Position numbers and translations under genes: made by a program
Shown here: positions 16,436 through 25,443 of the stretch, piece after piece
How the letters are laid out: the number at the start of each line of letters is the position of its first letter
How positions within the stretch are numbered: the stretch's first letter is position 1
Notes under the pieces: generated by a model
What the model saw: only the letters and a program-made list of their open reading frames with translations
Databases searched by the model: none
What the model was told of the DNA's origin: nothing
Assembly (NCBI RefSeq): GCF_003711205.1
Contig: NZ_CP031013.1
Span: 1,116,001-1,180,000, forward strand
Length of the DNA: 64,000 nt
Direction: 5' to 3'
Source of the DNA: Polaromonas sp. SP1
Lineage (GTDB): Bacteria > Pseudomonadota > Gammaproteobacteria > Burkholderiales > Burkholderiaceae_C

Positions 16436-17398
16436 ATGATGGTGTATCTACGTAACGCGGCGGTTCTGACCGGCACCGCCCTGGCGCTGAGCGCAAGCTG
16501 GGCCCAAACCGAAACCCCGCGCGCGCCCGCCAAGGCCAAGCCAGCGGCCGCAGCGCCTGTCGAAAAATTTTCAGGCCCGCGCGAAAAAATGGTCGTGGCC
16601 ATGCCCAAGACCTACGGCAAGACCGAGACGATGGCGCTGTGGGGCGACTATTTCAGCCACCTGTCGCGCTGCGCCAATGTGGAACTGCAGAACGCCCAGG
16701 GCGATTCGCTCGAGCGCACCAGCAACGTCGACATCCTGGGCGAGAAGGAACTGGTCGAAGCCCTGTCGACCGGCAAGGCCCAGATCGGCCAGGTGAACCC
16801 CGGCCTGGCCGCGCAGATGGTGACCGCCGGGCAGGCCGCGCCGTTCGGCGTGCCGGGCAACAAGGCCACCGGCCAGCGCAATTCCTACAAGCTGATCCTG
16901 ATCAGCCGCATCGACAGCCCCTACAAGGAACCCAAGGACCTGGTGGGCAAAAAGATCGCGCACACCACACCCACCTCCAACTCGGGCAACCTGGCGCCGC
17001 GCGCGCTGTTCCCGGCGCTGGGCCTGACACCTGACAAGGATTACGAGGTGGTGTTTTCCAACGGGCATGAGCGCTCGGTGACCGGTGTGATGCATGGTTT
17101 TTACCCTGCCGCGGCCGTGGCCAGCGATTTGTACCAGCGCATGGTCGTCAAGGGCGACGTGAAGGGCTCGAGCATCCGCACGCTCTGGGAAAGCCCGCCC
17201 TTCATGACGGAAACCTGGACCATGAACAAGGACGTCTCGCCCGAGCTGCAGGCGCGCGTGAAGAAGTGCTCGTTCAGCTACAACTTCTCGCCGACGCTGA
17301 AGAAACAGCTGCCCGGCAACGACACCTTCCTGCCCATCAATTTCGATCGCGATTTTGCGACGGTGATGCAGGTGTACCGCTCCACGCAGAAGAAGTAA
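16436..17398 (+). CDS. PhnD-like phosphate/phosphonate binding protein
   Basis: A 320-residue periplasmic binding protein of the PhnD/phosphite family. A signal peptide (LTGTALALSASWAQ) is followed by an Ala/Pro/Lys linker. The ligand-site blocks KKIAHTTPTSNSGNLAPR and FSNGHERSVTGVMHGFYPAAAVASD resemble PhnD. No permease or ATPase gene is adjacent, so it is an orphan component or has another sensing role. The start is ATG 16436 or 16439. Confidence 0.82.
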   Translation: MMVYLRNAAVLTGTALALSASWAQTETPRAPAKAKPAAAAPVEKFSGPREKMVVAMPKTYGKTETMALWGDYFSHLSRCANVELQNAQGDSLERTSNVDILGEKELVEALSTGKAQIGQVNPGLAAQMVTAGQAAPFGVPGNKATGQRNSYKLILISRIDSPYKEPKDLVGKKIAHTTPTSNSGNLAPRALFPALGLTPDKDYEVVFSNGHERSVTGVMHGFYPAAAVASDLYQRMVVKGDVKGSSIRTLWESPPFMTETWTMNKDVSPELQARVKKCSFSYNFSPTLKKQLPGNDTFLPINFDRDFATVMQVYRSTQKK

Positions 17399-17403
17399 CA
17401 CCC

Positions 17404-17500
17404 CCGTCCAGGCTCACTGCGTGTAGCCTGTTCCCCCCTCAAGGGGGCGGCGCCTGCAGTCTGGCAAAGCCAGTCCCGCGGCTGCCCGCTGGCGTGAGCG
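17404..17500 (+). repeat. dispersed GC-rich repeat R2
   Basis: The copy reads CACTGCGTGTAG, CCCCCCTCAAGGGGG, then CTGGCAAAGCCAGTCCCGCG, ending near GGCTGCCCGCTGG. It lies between converging genes, where its C/G hairpin could serve as a terminator. Confidence 0.7.
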
Positions 17501-17512
17501 ATCGTGGAGACA

Positions 17513-18226
17513 CTACTTCATCCCACCGAAGACTTTTTTCAAAATCGCGCTGCCGGTGCCAACCGGGTCCTGGCGGATCTTCTTTTCTTCTTCGCCGATG
17601 ATGAGGTAAAGGCCGTCCAGCGACTTGCCGGTGACGTATTGCTGGATGTTGGCGTCTTCTTTCTTGACCAGGCCAAAGCCGGCGGCCTTGCCAGCGAATT
17701 CGTTGTATTTGTTGGCCAGCCCGACTTTTTCGGTCGCCTTGGTCACCACGGGCAGAAACTTCACGCCCAGCGGGGCGCGGGTTTTTTCGGCAAAGAAGGT
17801 GGTCACTGAAGTCTCGCCACCCGTCAGGATGTTCTTGGCGTCGTTCACGTTCATGGTGCGCACCGCATTGACCAGCAGGTCCTTGCCCATGGGCACGGCG
17901 GCTTCGGCGGCGCGGTTGATGGAGGTGACCAGCTCATCGATGCGTTTGCCCTGGCCGAAGTTTTTCAGCAATTTCGACGCGTCTTCCAGGTATCCGGGCA
18001 AAGGAATGCGAACTTTTGGGTTTCCGAGGAATCCATCTGTCTTGCCCAGCAGGGCGACGGCTGCAACCGCGCCTTTTTCAAGGGCGGTTTTCAGGCCCGC
18101 GCTGGCGTCGGCATTGCTGATGCCGGACAAATCCCCGAGTGAAAGCGCGTGGGCTTGGTGGTAGGTGGCCAATATCAGTGCGCCCAACGCGCTGACGCCT
18201 GCCTGGTTAAAATTGCGACGTTGCAT
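17513..18226 (-). CDS. DUF4197 secreted protein
   Basis: A 237-residue protein with a signal peptide (FNQAGVSALGALILATYHQAHA) and a DUF4197 body: LSGISNADASAGLKTALEKGA, VRIPLPGYLEDASKLLKNFGQG, and a C-terminal block DGLYLIIGEEEKKIRQDPVG. The function of the family is unknown; it is probably periplasmic. ATG 18226 is only 16 bases from the divergent TlpA-like start, so each promoter must lie inside the other gene. The open frame upstream of 18226 is antisense to that gene. Confidence 0.9.
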   Translation of the reverse strand: MQRRNFNQAGVSALGALILATYHQAHALSLGDLSGISNADASAGLKTALEKGAVAAVALLGKTDGFLGNPKVRIPLPGYLEDASKLLKNFGQGKRIDELVTSINRAAEAAVPMGKDLLVNAVRTMNVNDAKNILTGGETSVTTFFAEKTRAPLGVKFLPVVTKATEKVGLANKYNEFAGKAAGFGLVKKEDANIQQYVTGKSLDGLYLIIGEEEKKIRQDPVGTGSAILKKVFGGMK

Positions 18227-18241
18227 GATGAGGTTCTCCCG

Positions 18242-18757
18242 ATGAAATTGACATCCAGCCAGACAGTATGCCGCATGGCCCTGGCCGGCGTTTTGGCCCT
18301 GGCAGCCCTTGCCAGCCTGCCCGGGTGCAGCGGCGCGCAAGCCGCTCCGGAGTCGACCTTCGTGCTGCTCGACGGCAGCAAAAAGACCACCGCCGACCTC
18401 AAAGGCAAGGTCACCCTCGTCAACTTCTGGGCCACGAGCTGCGTGACCTGCGTGGCCGAAATGCCCAAAGTCATCTCCACCTACAACAAATACCAAAGCC
18501 AGGGCTACGACACGCTGGCCGTGGCCATGAGCTACGACCCGCCGAGCTACGTCGTCAATTACACCGAAACGCGCAAGCTGCCTTTCAAGGTGGCCATCGA
18601 CAACACCGGTGCCGTGGCCAAGGCCTGGGGCGATGTGCAACTCACGCCGACGACCTACCTGGTCAACAAGCGCGGCGAAGTCGTCAAGAAGTATGTGGGC
18701 GAGCCGGATTTTGCGGCGCTGCACCAGCTGATTGAAAAGCTCCTCGCAGAGACTTGA
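18242..18757 (+). CDS. TlpA-like thioredoxin lipoprotein
   Basis: A 171-residue exported TlpA/ResA-type thioredoxin. A lipobox ends at Cys29 (LASLPGC). The active site is WATSCVTC (Cys67, Cys70), and the cis-Pro loop is LTPTTYLVNKRG. It probably reduces periplasmic disulfides, for example on cytochrome c apoproteins. A strong terminator follows at 18779-18809. Its start nearly abuts that of the divergent DUF4197 gene. Confidence 0.88.
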   Translation: MKLTSSQTVCRMALAGVLALAALASLPGCSGAQAAPESTFVLLDGSKKTTADLKGKVTLVNFWATSCVTCVAEMPKVISTYNKYQSQGYDTLAVAMSYDPPSYVVNYTETRKLPFKVAIDNTGAVAKAWGDVQLTPTTYLVNKRGEVVKKYVGEPDFAALHQLIEKLLAET

Positions 18758-18778
18758 AGCGTTTCGTGCCCCCAAAAG

Positions 18779-18809
18779 AAAAGCCGGTTCAAACGAACCG
18801 GCTTTTTTG
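18779..18809 (+). terminator. intrinsic terminator after the TlpA-like gene
   Basis: AAGCCGGTTC, loop AAAC, GAACCGGCTT, followed by a T run. It is a near-perfect hairpin 22 bp after the stop codon. Confidence 0.9.
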
Positions 18810-18846
18810 TTCCCCAAGCTCGAAAGAGATATCTCTAACCAAGCGG

Positions 18847-18933
18847 GGGCCGTGGAACCGGCTTTGCCGGGCCACAGGCTCCGCCCCCTGCAAGGGGGGA
18901 AGGCGCTACACGAAGTGAGCGTCCGACGGGGGT
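18847..18933 (-). repeat. dispersed GC-rich repeat R2
   Basis: Reverse-oriented copy: GGAACCGGCTTTGCCGGGCC, CCCCCTGCAAGGGGGG, then CTACACGAAGTGAGCG. It lies directly downstream of the cytochrome c' stop codon on that gene's side. Confidence 0.7.
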
Positions 18934-18937
18934 GTGC

Positions 18938-19393
18938 TTACTGTGCTCTGAAAGCGTCGTGGCAAGCCTTGCAGCTGCCGGCGGTCGCCGTAAACGCCGT
19001 CTTCAGGTTGTCCAGGTTGCCGGTTTTGGCGGCAGCGGCCAGCTTGGCCGACTCTGCCACCAGCTTGTCGCTGTGTTCCTTGAACTTGGCCTGCTCGGTC
19101 CAGATTTCAGGCTTGGCCTTGGTGTTGCCGCCCTTGTCGGTGCCGGGGCCAAAGGCAACCCATGGCAGCTTGGCCATCTCGGCCACGATTTCGGCGTTTT
19201 CCGCAGCGACCTTGGCGTCGAAAGGCACACGGCCGTTGGCCATGGCGCCGACGCGTCCGAAGTGCTGGCCCATCACAAACAGCGCGCTCTGGCGGTATTT
19301 GATGGCGTCTTCAGGCTTGGCAAACTGCGCCGAAGCCGGGGCGGCCAGGGCCATCAGGGTGGCGGCCGCAGCGATACAGGCAAATGCTTTCAT
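18938..19393 (-). CDS. cytochrome c' (c-556 type)
   Basis: A 151-residue periplasmic cytochrome c'. The signal peptide is cleaved near ASA-Q, residue ~22; residues ~25-140 form a four-helix bundle, and the heme motif CKACH lies at the C-terminus (GSCKACHDAFRAQ), as usual for class II c-type cytochromes. They bind NO and may protect against nitrosative stress. The start ATG 19393 follows GAGG. A cytochrome b561 gene is divergent across a 203-bp gap containing a perfect palindrome. Confidence 0.92.
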   Translation of the reverse strand: MKAFACIAAAATLMALAAPASAQFAKPEDAIKYRQSALFVMGQHFGRVGAMANGRVPFDAKVAAENAEIVAEMAKLPWVAFGPGTDKGGNTKAKPEIWTEQAKFKEHSDKLVAESAKLAAAAKTGNLDNLKTAFTATAGSCKACHDAFRAQ

Positions 19394-19479
19394 GGGGGAT
19401 CCTCGTAGGTTTATTCTTGAGATGGGGCAATGGCAACGCAGTTTGCCTGTTGCCATGTGGCTGAGTTTAGCGGCCGGCG

Positions 19480-19500
19480 ATAAGTTCCGCAGGAACTTAT
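19480..19500. promoter_or_regulatory. perfect inverted repeat, candidate operator
   Basis: ATAAGTTCC, spacer GCA, GGAACTTAT. The 9-bp arms are perfect and lie between the divergent cytochrome c' and cytochrome b561 genes. No T run follows on either side, so an operator is more likely than a terminator. The regulator is unknown. Confidence 0.55.
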
Positions 19501-19596
19501 GCTCTACGGGAAAGCACCAAGAGCTCAGCGGGCCGGCCGCGCACAATGCCTTGGCAATGCCTTGCATAGAACAACCCACATGAACGAGGAGTGAGC

Positions 19597-20286
19597 ATGT
19601 ACACCAACAAAAATCTTCACAAGGTGCGTGTCTGGGATCTGCCGACACGGGTTTTTCACTGGGCGCTGGTCGCCTGCGTGGTCGGCCTGGCCATCACCGG
19701 CACCGTGGGCGGCAACGCCATGGTCTGGCACTTCCGCTTCGGCTACACCGTGCTGGCCTTGTTGCTGTTTCGCATCGTCTGGGGCCTGGTGGGTGGGCGC
19801 TGGTCCCGGTTTGGTGCGTTTATTTACGCGCCGCAGAGCGTCATCAACTACCTCAAGGGGCGCGGCAAGCCCGAGCACGGCGTGGGCCACAGCCCGATCG
19901 GCGCGGGTTCGGTGTTTGCGATGCTCGGCTTCCTCGTCGCCCAGGTAGGCACGGGGCTGCTGAGCGACGATGAAATCGCGTTTGCCGGCCCGCTGACGCG
20001 TTTTGTCTCCAACGCCACCGTGAGCCTCACGACCAACTATCACAAGAACATCGGCAAATGGGTGCTGCTGGCGCTGGTGGTGCTGCACATCGCGGCCATC
20101 ATTTATTACCTGAGCCGCAAGCACAACCTGGTGGGCGCCATGCTGCACGGCGACAAGGAACTGGTGGTGGCAGCGCCGCCCTCGCGCGACGACACGGTGT
20201 CGCGCGTTGCGGCGGTGCTGATCCTGGCGGTTTGCGGCGGCGTGGCCTACTGGGTGTCGACGCTGGAAGCGGCGCCCGCGTTCTGA
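19597..20286 (+). CDS. cytochrome b561-family membrane protein
   Basis: A 229-residue four-to-five-helix b-type cytochrome. The N-terminal block VRVWDLPTRVFHWALV carries the first heme ligand, and LVVLHIAAIIYYLSRK another. A C-terminal extra helix (AAVLILAVCGGVAYWVS) follows. Such proteins pass electrons from quinol to periplasmic c-type cytochromes, which fits the divergent cytochrome c' gene. ATG 19597 behind GAGGAG is preferred over GTG 19591. Confidence 0.9.
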   Translation: MYTNKNLHKVRVWDLPTRVFHWALVACVVGLAITGTVGGNAMVWHFRFGYTVLALLLFRIVWGLVGGRWSRFGAFIYAPQSVINYLKGRGKPEHGVGHSPIGAGSVFAMLGFLVAQVGTGLLSDDEIAFAGPLTRFVSNATVSLTTNYHKNIGKWVLLALVVLHIAAIIYYLSRKHNLVGAMLHGDKELVVAAPPSRDDTVSRVAAVLILAVCGGVAYWVSTLEAAPAF

Positions 20287-20382
20287 CGCACCCGGCGCCT
20301 GGCGGTACGGGAAACCGGCAGGCCTGCCGCGCCGGGGAATCACGGTAAACTGGTTCTCGACTTTTTGCCCTGCCGCCGACCC

Positions 20383-20871
20383 GTGCAACGCCCCAACATC
20401 CAGTTCATCACGCCCGACACGCCGGAGCAATTGGCCGCCACGCGGCTGATTTTTCGCGAGTACGCGGAGCAGCTGGGCATTGACCTGTGCTTCCAGAATT
20501 TCGAGGCCGAGCTGGCCGAGTTGCCCGGCGAATACGACGAACCCGAAGGCACGCTGCTGCTGGCGCTGGTGGACGGCGAAGTCGCCGGCTGCTGCGCATT
20601 GCGCGCGCTGGACTCCGTCGACTACCCGAACGCCGGCGAAATGAAGCGGCTTTATGTGCGCAACGCGTTTCGCCGCTTCGGCTTGGGCCGCCAGCTGGCG
20701 GAGGCGATCCTGGAGGCGGCGCGCGTGGCGGGTTACAGCTCGGTCCTGCTGGACACGCTGGACGACATGGAATCGGCCCGCGCCTTGTATGCCGAGCTGG
20801 GGTTTTCGGAGATCCCGCCCTACTATCACAACCCGATTCCGGGGGCGCATTACCTCAAGGTCGATTTATAA
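20383..20871 (+). CDS. GNAT-family N-acetyltransferase
   Basis: A 162-residue GNAT protein. Motif A is MKRLYVRNAFRRFGLGRQLAEAIL, with the acetyl-CoA loop R-x-F-G-L-G-R, and the fold ends in YAELGFSEIPPYY. The substrate is unknown. The start is uncertain: GTG 20383 or TTG 20365 both give a good N-terminus, and no ATG fits. A bidirectional terminator lies downstream before the converging peroxiredoxin gene. Confidence 0.8.
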   Translation: MQRPNIQFITPDTPEQLAATRLIFREYAEQLGIDLCFQNFEAELAELPGEYDEPEGTLLLALVDGEVAGCCALRALDSVDYPNAGEMKRLYVRNAFRRFGLGRQLAEAILEAARVAGYSSVLLDTLDDMESARALYAELGFSEIPPYYHNPIPGAHYLKVDL

Positions 20872-20874
20872 GAA

Positions 20875-20930
20875 ATCGGCCTCCAGCCCAATATCGATAT
20901 AGACTTTGTGCTATTAAATTTATAGCAAAT
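20875..20930 (-). repeat. dispersed repeat R1
   Basis: Reverse-oriented copy, GGCCTCCAGCCC at one end and GCTATTAAATTTATAGC at the other. It starts a few bases after the GNAT stop codon. Confidence 0.75.
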
Positions 20931-20982
20931 CACCGGTGGGCAGACAAAACCCGGATCACCCGCGCGCCGGGGTGAGGTCATC

Positions 20983-21018
20983 AAAAAAGCCACCTGCTTG
21001 CGCGAGGTGGCTTTTTTC
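20983..21018. terminator. bidirectional terminator between GNAT and peroxiredoxin genes
   Basis: AAAAAAGCCACCT, loop GCTTGCGCG, AGGTGGCTTTTTTC. A and T runs flank both sides of the stem, so it can stop transcription from both converging genes. Confidence 0.88.
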
Positions 21019-21074
21019 TTGAACGGCGGCCGCCCTGCCTGGAGGGGCGAGGCGGGGCGGCCGTCAGGCCGGAC

Positions 21075-21581
21075 TCAGCCCTTGGCCTGGGCGAGCAGGG
21101 TGGCGGCGTCGCTGACTTCAAATTTGCCGGGGCCTTCCACATTGAGGCTGGCGACTTTGCCGTCCTTGACCAGCATGGAATAGCGGTTGCTGCGCAGGCC
21201 CATGCCGCGCGCGGTCAGGTCCAGCGTGAGGCCGGCGGCCTTGGCGAAGTCCGCGCTGCCATCGGCCAGCATGCGCACCTTGTCGCCGGTCTTCTGGTCG
21301 CGCGCCCAGGCGCCCATGACAAACGCGTCGTTCACGCTCAGGCACCAGATCTCGTCGACACCGGCAGCCTTCAGTTCGGCGAATTTCTCCACATAGCCGG
21401 GTACGTGTTTGGCCGAGCAGGTGGGTGTGAAGGCGCCTGGCAGCGCAAACAGGGCGATGGTTTTACCGGCACTGGCTTTGGCCACATCCACCGGGTTGGG
21501 GCCGATGCTGCAACCATTGCCTTCGACTTCGGAAAATTCCATCAGCGTGGTGGCCGGAAGGGTGTCGCCTACTTTGATCAT
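21075..21581 (-). CDS. peroxiredoxin, Prx5 type
   Basis: A 168-residue thiol peroxidase that reduces hydrogen peroxide and organic hydroperoxides. The peroxidatic Cys55 sits in PGAFTPTCSAKHVPGY, and the Prx5 pattern CLSVNDAFVMGAWARD follows. Arg near residue 130 (RGMGLRSNRYSMLV) is in place. It lies just downstream of the S10 operon terminator and has its own leader, so it is not part of the ribosomal operon. Confidence 0.93.
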   Translation of the reverse strand: MIKVGDTLPATTLMEFSEVEGNGCSIGPNPVDVAKASAGKTIALFALPGAFTPTCSAKHVPGYVEKFAELKAAGVDEIWCLSVNDAFVMGAWARDQKTGDKVRMLADGSADFAKAAGLTLDLTARGMGLRSNRYSMLVKDGKVASLNVEGPGKFEVSDAATLLAQAKG

Positions 21582-21740
21582 GGGGTGCTCCTCAAGAATG
21601 GATGGGTTTGTGATGGGTCAGGGAAAATCAACCCCCGAAGTGTAGTGCGGCGGCAGCTAGCGTGTGCTCACTGTGCGAAAGGCGGCCTGGGCTGGAAGGT
21701 CATGCCTTGAAAGCCGGCAAAAAGAGGACGGCGGCACAAA

Positions 21741-21777
21741 CAAAAACGGCCCACCGAAGTGAGCCGTTTTTAAAAGC
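21741..21777 (-). terminator. terminator at the end of the S10 operon
   Basis: AAAACGGC-c-CAC, CGAA loop, GTG-a-GCCGTTTT, with T/A runs on both sides. It lies 35 bp after the rpsQ stop on the minus strand and closes the str-S10 cluster there. Confidence 0.85.
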
Positions 21778-21811
21778 CTGACCGGGGTCAGCCCGAGCTT
21801 GAACCCAGGAC

Positions 21812-22081
21812 TTAAACGATCACGGCCTTTTCAACCAGACGGGTCACAACCCAGTTCTTGGTCTTGGAGATCGGACGGCTTTCGGTGATCTCGATCACGT
21901 CGCCCGTGTGGTACTCGCCCTTTTCGTCATGGGCGTGGTACTTGCTGGACAGCGATACGATCTTGCCGTACAGCTCGTGCTTCACACGGCGCTCGACCAG
22001 GACCGTCACGGTCTTGGCGCGCTTGTCGCTCACCACCTTGCCGATCAAGGTGCGCTTGAGGGATTTTTTAGCTTCCGTCAT
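21812..22081 (-). CDS. rpsQ: 30S ribosomal protein S17
   Basis: 89 residues, against 84 in E. coli. The family block [21 protein letters not shown] and the C-terminal [22 protein letters not shown] are intact. S17 is a primary 16S rRNA binder. It is the last gene of the operon: its ATG overlaps the rpmC stop, and a terminator follows. The usual next gene, rplN, is absent. Confidence 0.97.
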   Translation of the reverse strand: MTEAKKSLKRTLIGKVVSDKRAKTVTVLVERRVKHELYGKIVSLSSKYHAHDEKGEYHTGDVIEITESRPISKTKNWVVTRLVEKAVIV

Positions 22082-22287
22082 TTTTTGGCTCCTTGCTTGA
22101 CGATGGTTTCGGCCAGGATAGTCTTGGCGCGAGCGATGCTGCGACGCGTGGAACGCAGCGTGGAAGTGTTGGTCAGTTGCTGCGTGGCTTTTTGCATACG
22201 CAGGCCAAAGTGGGCTTTTTGCAGCTCTTTGACTTCGGTTTTCAGGCCGGCAACGTCTTTTTGGCGCAGTTCAGTAGATTTGGTCAT
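22078..22287 (-). CDS. rpmC: 50S ribosomal protein L29
   Basis: 69 residues, a helical hairpin typical of L29 ([33 protein letters not shown]). Two in-frame ATGs lie six bases apart; 22287 is preferred because AAGGGG is then about eight bases upstream, whereas ATG 22293 is too close. It sits near the peptide exit tunnel. Confidence 0.95.
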   Translation of the reverse strand: MTKSTELRQKDVAGLKTEVKELQKAHFGLRMQKATQQLTNTSTLRSTRRSIARAKTILAETIVKQGAKK

Positions 22288-22299
22288 TGTCATTTCCCC

Positions 22300-22716
22300 T
22301 TACTGGCCAATCATGCGGCTGACGAAGGTGGTGCGCAGCGGCAGCTTGGCAGAAGCCAGGCGGAACGCTTCGCGGGCCAGCTCTTCAGGCACACCGACGA
22401 TTTCAAACACGATCTTGCCGGGCTGGATTTCAGCCACGTAGTACTCTGGATTACCTTTACCGTTACCCATACGCACTTCAGCAGGCTTTTGGGAAATCGG
22501 CTTGTCCGGGAAGACACGGATCCAGATACGGCCGCCACGTTTGACGTGACGGGAAATCGCACGGCGTGCGGCTTCAATTTGACGAGCAGTCAGGCGACCA
22601 CGGTCGGTGCACTTGAGACCGAAGTCACCGAACGCAACCGAGGAACCCCGGGTTGCGATGCCGGTGTTGCGGCCTTTTTGCTCTTTGCGGTATTTTCTGC
22701 GAGCGGGTTGCAGCAT
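22300..22716 (-). CDS. rplP: 50S ribosomal protein L16
   Basis: 138 residues, against 136 in E. coli. It has the conserved start [17 protein letters not shown] and the block [23 protein letters not shown]. It helps shape the tRNA sites of the large subunit. Twenty-four bases separate it from rpsC upstream. Confidence 0.98.
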   Translation of the reverse strand: MLQPARRKYRKEQKGRNTGIATRGSSVAFGDFGLKCTDRGRLTARQIEAARRAISRHVKRGGRIWIRVFPDKPISQKPAEVRMGNGKGNPEYYVAEIQPGKIVFEIVGVPEELAREAFRLASAKLPLRTTFVSRMIGQ

Positions 22717-22740
22717 TTTGATTCTCCGTTAATAGACCGA

Positions 22741-23649
22741 TTACTCGGTCTTGGCACCGTCAGCTGCTGCAGCTGGCGCGGCTTTACGGACGCGCTTAAC
22801 GGTGGTTTTCGGGGCTTCGCTACCTGGGGTAGCTTCAGCCGGCTTGTCGCTTCCATCTACCGGAGCGGTATTGGTCGCACCACGAGGTGCACGGGCACCG
22901 CGTGGAGCAGGACGGTCGGAACCAGGACGATCGCCAGGACGGGCATCACGGCGTGGGCCGCGCGGCTTGCGTTCTTCGTCGGCCGGTGTTTCCACCATCT
23001 TGGCGCCCGGCGCATCGTTGCGGCCCAGCGTGTCGCCCTTGTAGACCCAGACCTTGACGCCGATCACCCCGTAGGTGGTCTTGGCTTCAGAGGTGCCGTA
23101 GTCGATGTCGGCGCGCAGGGTGTGAAGGGGCACGCGACCTTCGCGGTACCACTCGCAACGAGCGATTTCAATGCCGTTGAGGCGGCCGGACGACATGATC
23201 TTGATGCCCAGGGCACCCAGACGCATGGCGTTTTGCATGGCGCGCTTCATCGCACGGCGGAACATGATACGTTTTTCAAGCTGTTGGGTGATGCTGTCGG
23301 CGATGAGCTTGGCATCAATTTCAGGCTTGCGAACTTCTTCGATGTTCACGGCGACCGGCACGCCCAGCTGGCGGCTCAGTTCTTTCTTGAGGTTCTCGAT
23401 GTCCTCGCCTTTTTTGCCGATCACGACGCCCGGACGTGCCGAGAAAATCGTGATGCGGGCGTTCTTGGCGGGGCGCTCGATCAGAACGCGCGAAACTGCG
23501 GCGTTCTTGAGCTTGGCCTTGAGGTACTCGCGAACCTTGATGTCTTCAGCCAGCATGCCGGCGAAATCACGGTTGCTTGCGTACCAGCGGCTGGCCCAGT
23601 TGCGGCTAACTGCAAGGCGAAACCCGGTTGGGTTGATTTTTTGTCCCAT
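22741..23649 (-). CDS. rpsC: 30S ribosomal protein S3
   Basis: 302 residues, about 70 longer than E. coli S3. Residues 1-230 are the normal KH-domain protein ([48 protein letters not shown]). The extra C-terminal tail is rich in Arg, Pro, Gly and Ala ([21 protein letters not shown]) and ends in a lysine/alanine segment. Comparable tails occur in related betaproteobacteria. S3 lines the mRNA entry channel. Confidence 0.97.
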   Translation of the reverse strand: MGQKINPTGFRLAVSRNWASRWYASNRDFAGMLAEDIKVREYLKAKLKNAAVSRVLIERPAKNARITIFSARPGVVIGKKGEDIENLKKELSRQLGVPVAVNIEEVRKPEIDAKLIADSITQQLEKRIMFRRAMKRAMQNAMRLGALGIKIMSSGRLNGIEIARCEWYREGRVPLHTLRADIDYGTSEAKTTYGVIGVKVWVYKGDTLGRNDAPGAKMVETPADEERKPRGPRRDARPGDRPGSDRPAPRGARAPRGATNTAPVDGSDKPAEATPGSEAPKTTVKRVRKAAPAAAADGAKTE

Positions 23650-23661
23650 ATCCTGCTGCCT

Positions 23662-23991
23662 TTAGTTGCCAACCACCACGTACACATGGCACGTGGGTTT
23701 GCTGATGCTGTTGCCGCGGCCTTTTGCGCGCGCGGAGAAACGCTTGAGCGTGGCGCCTTGTTCGACGTAGATGGTTTTCACCTTCAACTCGTCGATGTCG
23801 GCGCCATCGTTGTGTTCAGCGTTGGCGATGGCGGACTCCACAACCTTCTTGATGATTCCAGCAGCTTTTTTCTGCGTGAAGTTCAGGATGTTGAGGGCTT
23901 GATCCACTTTCTTGCCGCGGATCAGGTCAGCGACCAGACGGCCTTTGTCGACCGACAGACGAACGCCCCGGAGGGTTGCACGTGTTTCCAT
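23662..23991 (-). CDS. rplV: 50S ribosomal protein L22
   Basis: 109 residues, against 110 in E. coli. The start [21 protein letters not shown] and the exit-tunnel loop ([23 protein letters not shown]) are as expected. Macrolide-related loop residues look normal. Twelve bases separate it from rpsC. Confidence 0.98.
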   Translation of the reverse strand: METRATLRGVRLSVDKGRLVADLIRGKKVDQALNILNFTQKKAAGIIKKVVESAIANAEHNDGADIDELKVKTIYVEQGATLKRFSARAKGRGNSISKPTCHVYVVVGN

Positions 23992-24001
23992 GGTCTTTTC
24001 C

Positions 24002-24280
24002 TTACTTTCTCACAACTTTTTTATCAGCCGGATGACCTTTGAAAGTCCGGGTGAGTGCGAACTCGCCCAGCTTGTGGCCAACCATTTGATCGGTGATGTA
24101 GACAGGTACGTGCTGCTTGCCGTTGTGAACGGCGATGGTCAAGCCGATGAACTCGGGCAGGATCATGGAGCGACGCGACCAGGTCTTGATCGGCTTTTTG
24201 TCCTTGTTGGTAACGGCCTTGTCGGCTTTTGCTACCAAATGATGGTCGACAAACGGACCTTTTTTGAGTGAACGTGTCAT
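24002..24280 (-). CDS. rpsS: 30S ribosomal protein S19
   Basis: 92 residues, the standard length. [15 protein letters not shown] and [19 protein letters not shown] are diagnostic. It binds the head of the small subunit with S13. Confidence 0.98.
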   Translation of the reverse strand: MTRSLKKGPFVDHHLVAKADKAVTNKDKKPIKTWSRRSMILPEFIGLTIAVHNGKQHVPVYITDQMVGHKLGEFALTRTFKGHPADKKVVRK

Positions 24281-24289
24281 GGGTTAGCC

Positions 24290-25114
24290 TTACTTCTTGC
24301 GACGCGAAACAATCATCACTTGCGTGCGCTTGTTGTTGCGGGTGCGGTAGCCCTTGGTCAGGTTACCCCATGGATCGACAGGATGACGGCCTTCGCCGGT
24401 CTTGCCTTCACCACCGCCGTGCGGGTGGTCAACCGGGTTCATCACCACACCGCGAACGGTCGGGCGAATACCCATCCAGCGCTTCACACCGGCCTTGCCG
24501 AGACGGCGCAGGCTGTGTTCTTCGTTGGCGACTTCACCGATGGTGGCGCGGCACTCGATGTGGATCTTGCGAACTTCACCGGAGCGCATACGCACCTGGG
24601 CGTAAGTACCTTCGCGGGCCAGCAACGTTGCCGAGGTGCCGGCGGAGCGGGCGATCTGCGCGCCCTTGCCGATTTGCATCTCGATGCAATGGATGGTGGA
24701 ACCCACTGGGATATTGCGGATAGGCAGCGTGTTGCCGACGCGAATCGGCGCTTCCGAACCGCTGATCAGCGTGGCGCCGACTTCAAGGCCGCGAGGGGCG
24801 ATGATGTAGGTGCGCTCGCCGTCGGCGTAGCAGAGCAGGGCAATGTGGGCCGTGCGGTTGGGGTCGTACTCAATGCGTTCGACCTTGGCCGGAATGGCGT
24901 CCTTGTTGCGCTTGAAGTCCACCACACGGTAGTGGTGCTTGTGACCGCCGCCTTTGTGGCGCGTCGTGATGTGCCCGTTGTTGTTACGGCCGGCCTTCTG
25001 GAATTGTGGCTCCAGCAGCGGCGCGTAAGGTTCACCCTTGTGCAGGTGATCCCGGGAGATCTTCACCATCCCGCGCATGCCGGGGGAGGTGGGTTTCATT
25101 TTAATGACAGCCAT
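24290..25114 (-). CDS. rplB: 50S ribosomal protein L2
   Basis: 274 residues, against 273 in E. coli. The peptidyl-transferase-proximal motif [17 protein letters not shown] with its essential histidine is intact. The start ATG overlaps the last base of rplW. Confidence 0.98.
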   Translation of the reverse strand: MAVIKMKPTSPGMRGMVKISRDHLHKGEPYAPLLEPQFQKAGRNNNGHITTRHKGGGHKHHYRVVDFKRNKDAIPAKVERIEYDPNRTAHIALLCYADGERTYIIAPRGLEVGATLISGSEAPIRVGNTLPIRNIPVGSTIHCIEMQIGKGAQIARSAGTSATLLAREGTYAQVRMRSGEVRKIHIECRATIGEVANEEHSLRRLGKAGVKRWMGIRPTVRGVVMNPVDHPHGGGEGKTGEGRHPVDPWGNLTKGYRTRNNKRTQVMIVSRRKK

Positions 25115-25443
25115 TACGCAGACTCCCCACCGAGGTTGAGTTCCTGACCGGGCTTGAGCGTCACGTAGGCCTTGCGAACGTTGTCGCGGCGGCCGACGGA
25201 TTTGCCAAAGCGCTTGGTCTTGCCTTTGATGTTGAGGACGGCAACCGACTGGACATCCACCTTGAACATCAGCTGCACGGCAGCCTTGATTTCAAATTTG
25301 GTAGCGTCCTGCAGCACCTTGAAGGTCACGGCATTGGTCTTGTCCGCAATCATCGTGGCTTTTTCAGACACGATGGGAGCGACCAGAACCTGCATCAGGC
25401 GGCCTTCGTCGAATTTCAGAGAAGATGGGTTACGGGCGCTCAT
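25114..25443 (-). CDS. rplW: 50S ribosomal protein L23
   Basis: 109 residues, against 100 in E. coli. [13 protein letters not shown] and the long exit-site loop ([26 protein letters not shown]) identify it. L23 is the docking point for trigger factor and SRP. Its ATG overlaps the rplD stop (ATGA), so it is coupled. Confidence 0.97.
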   Translation of the reverse strand: MSARNPSSLKFDEGRLMQVLVAPIVSEKATMIADKTNAVTFKVLQDATKFEIKAAVQLMFKVDVQSVAVLNIKGKTKRFGKSVGRRDNVRKAYVTLKPGQELNLGGESA

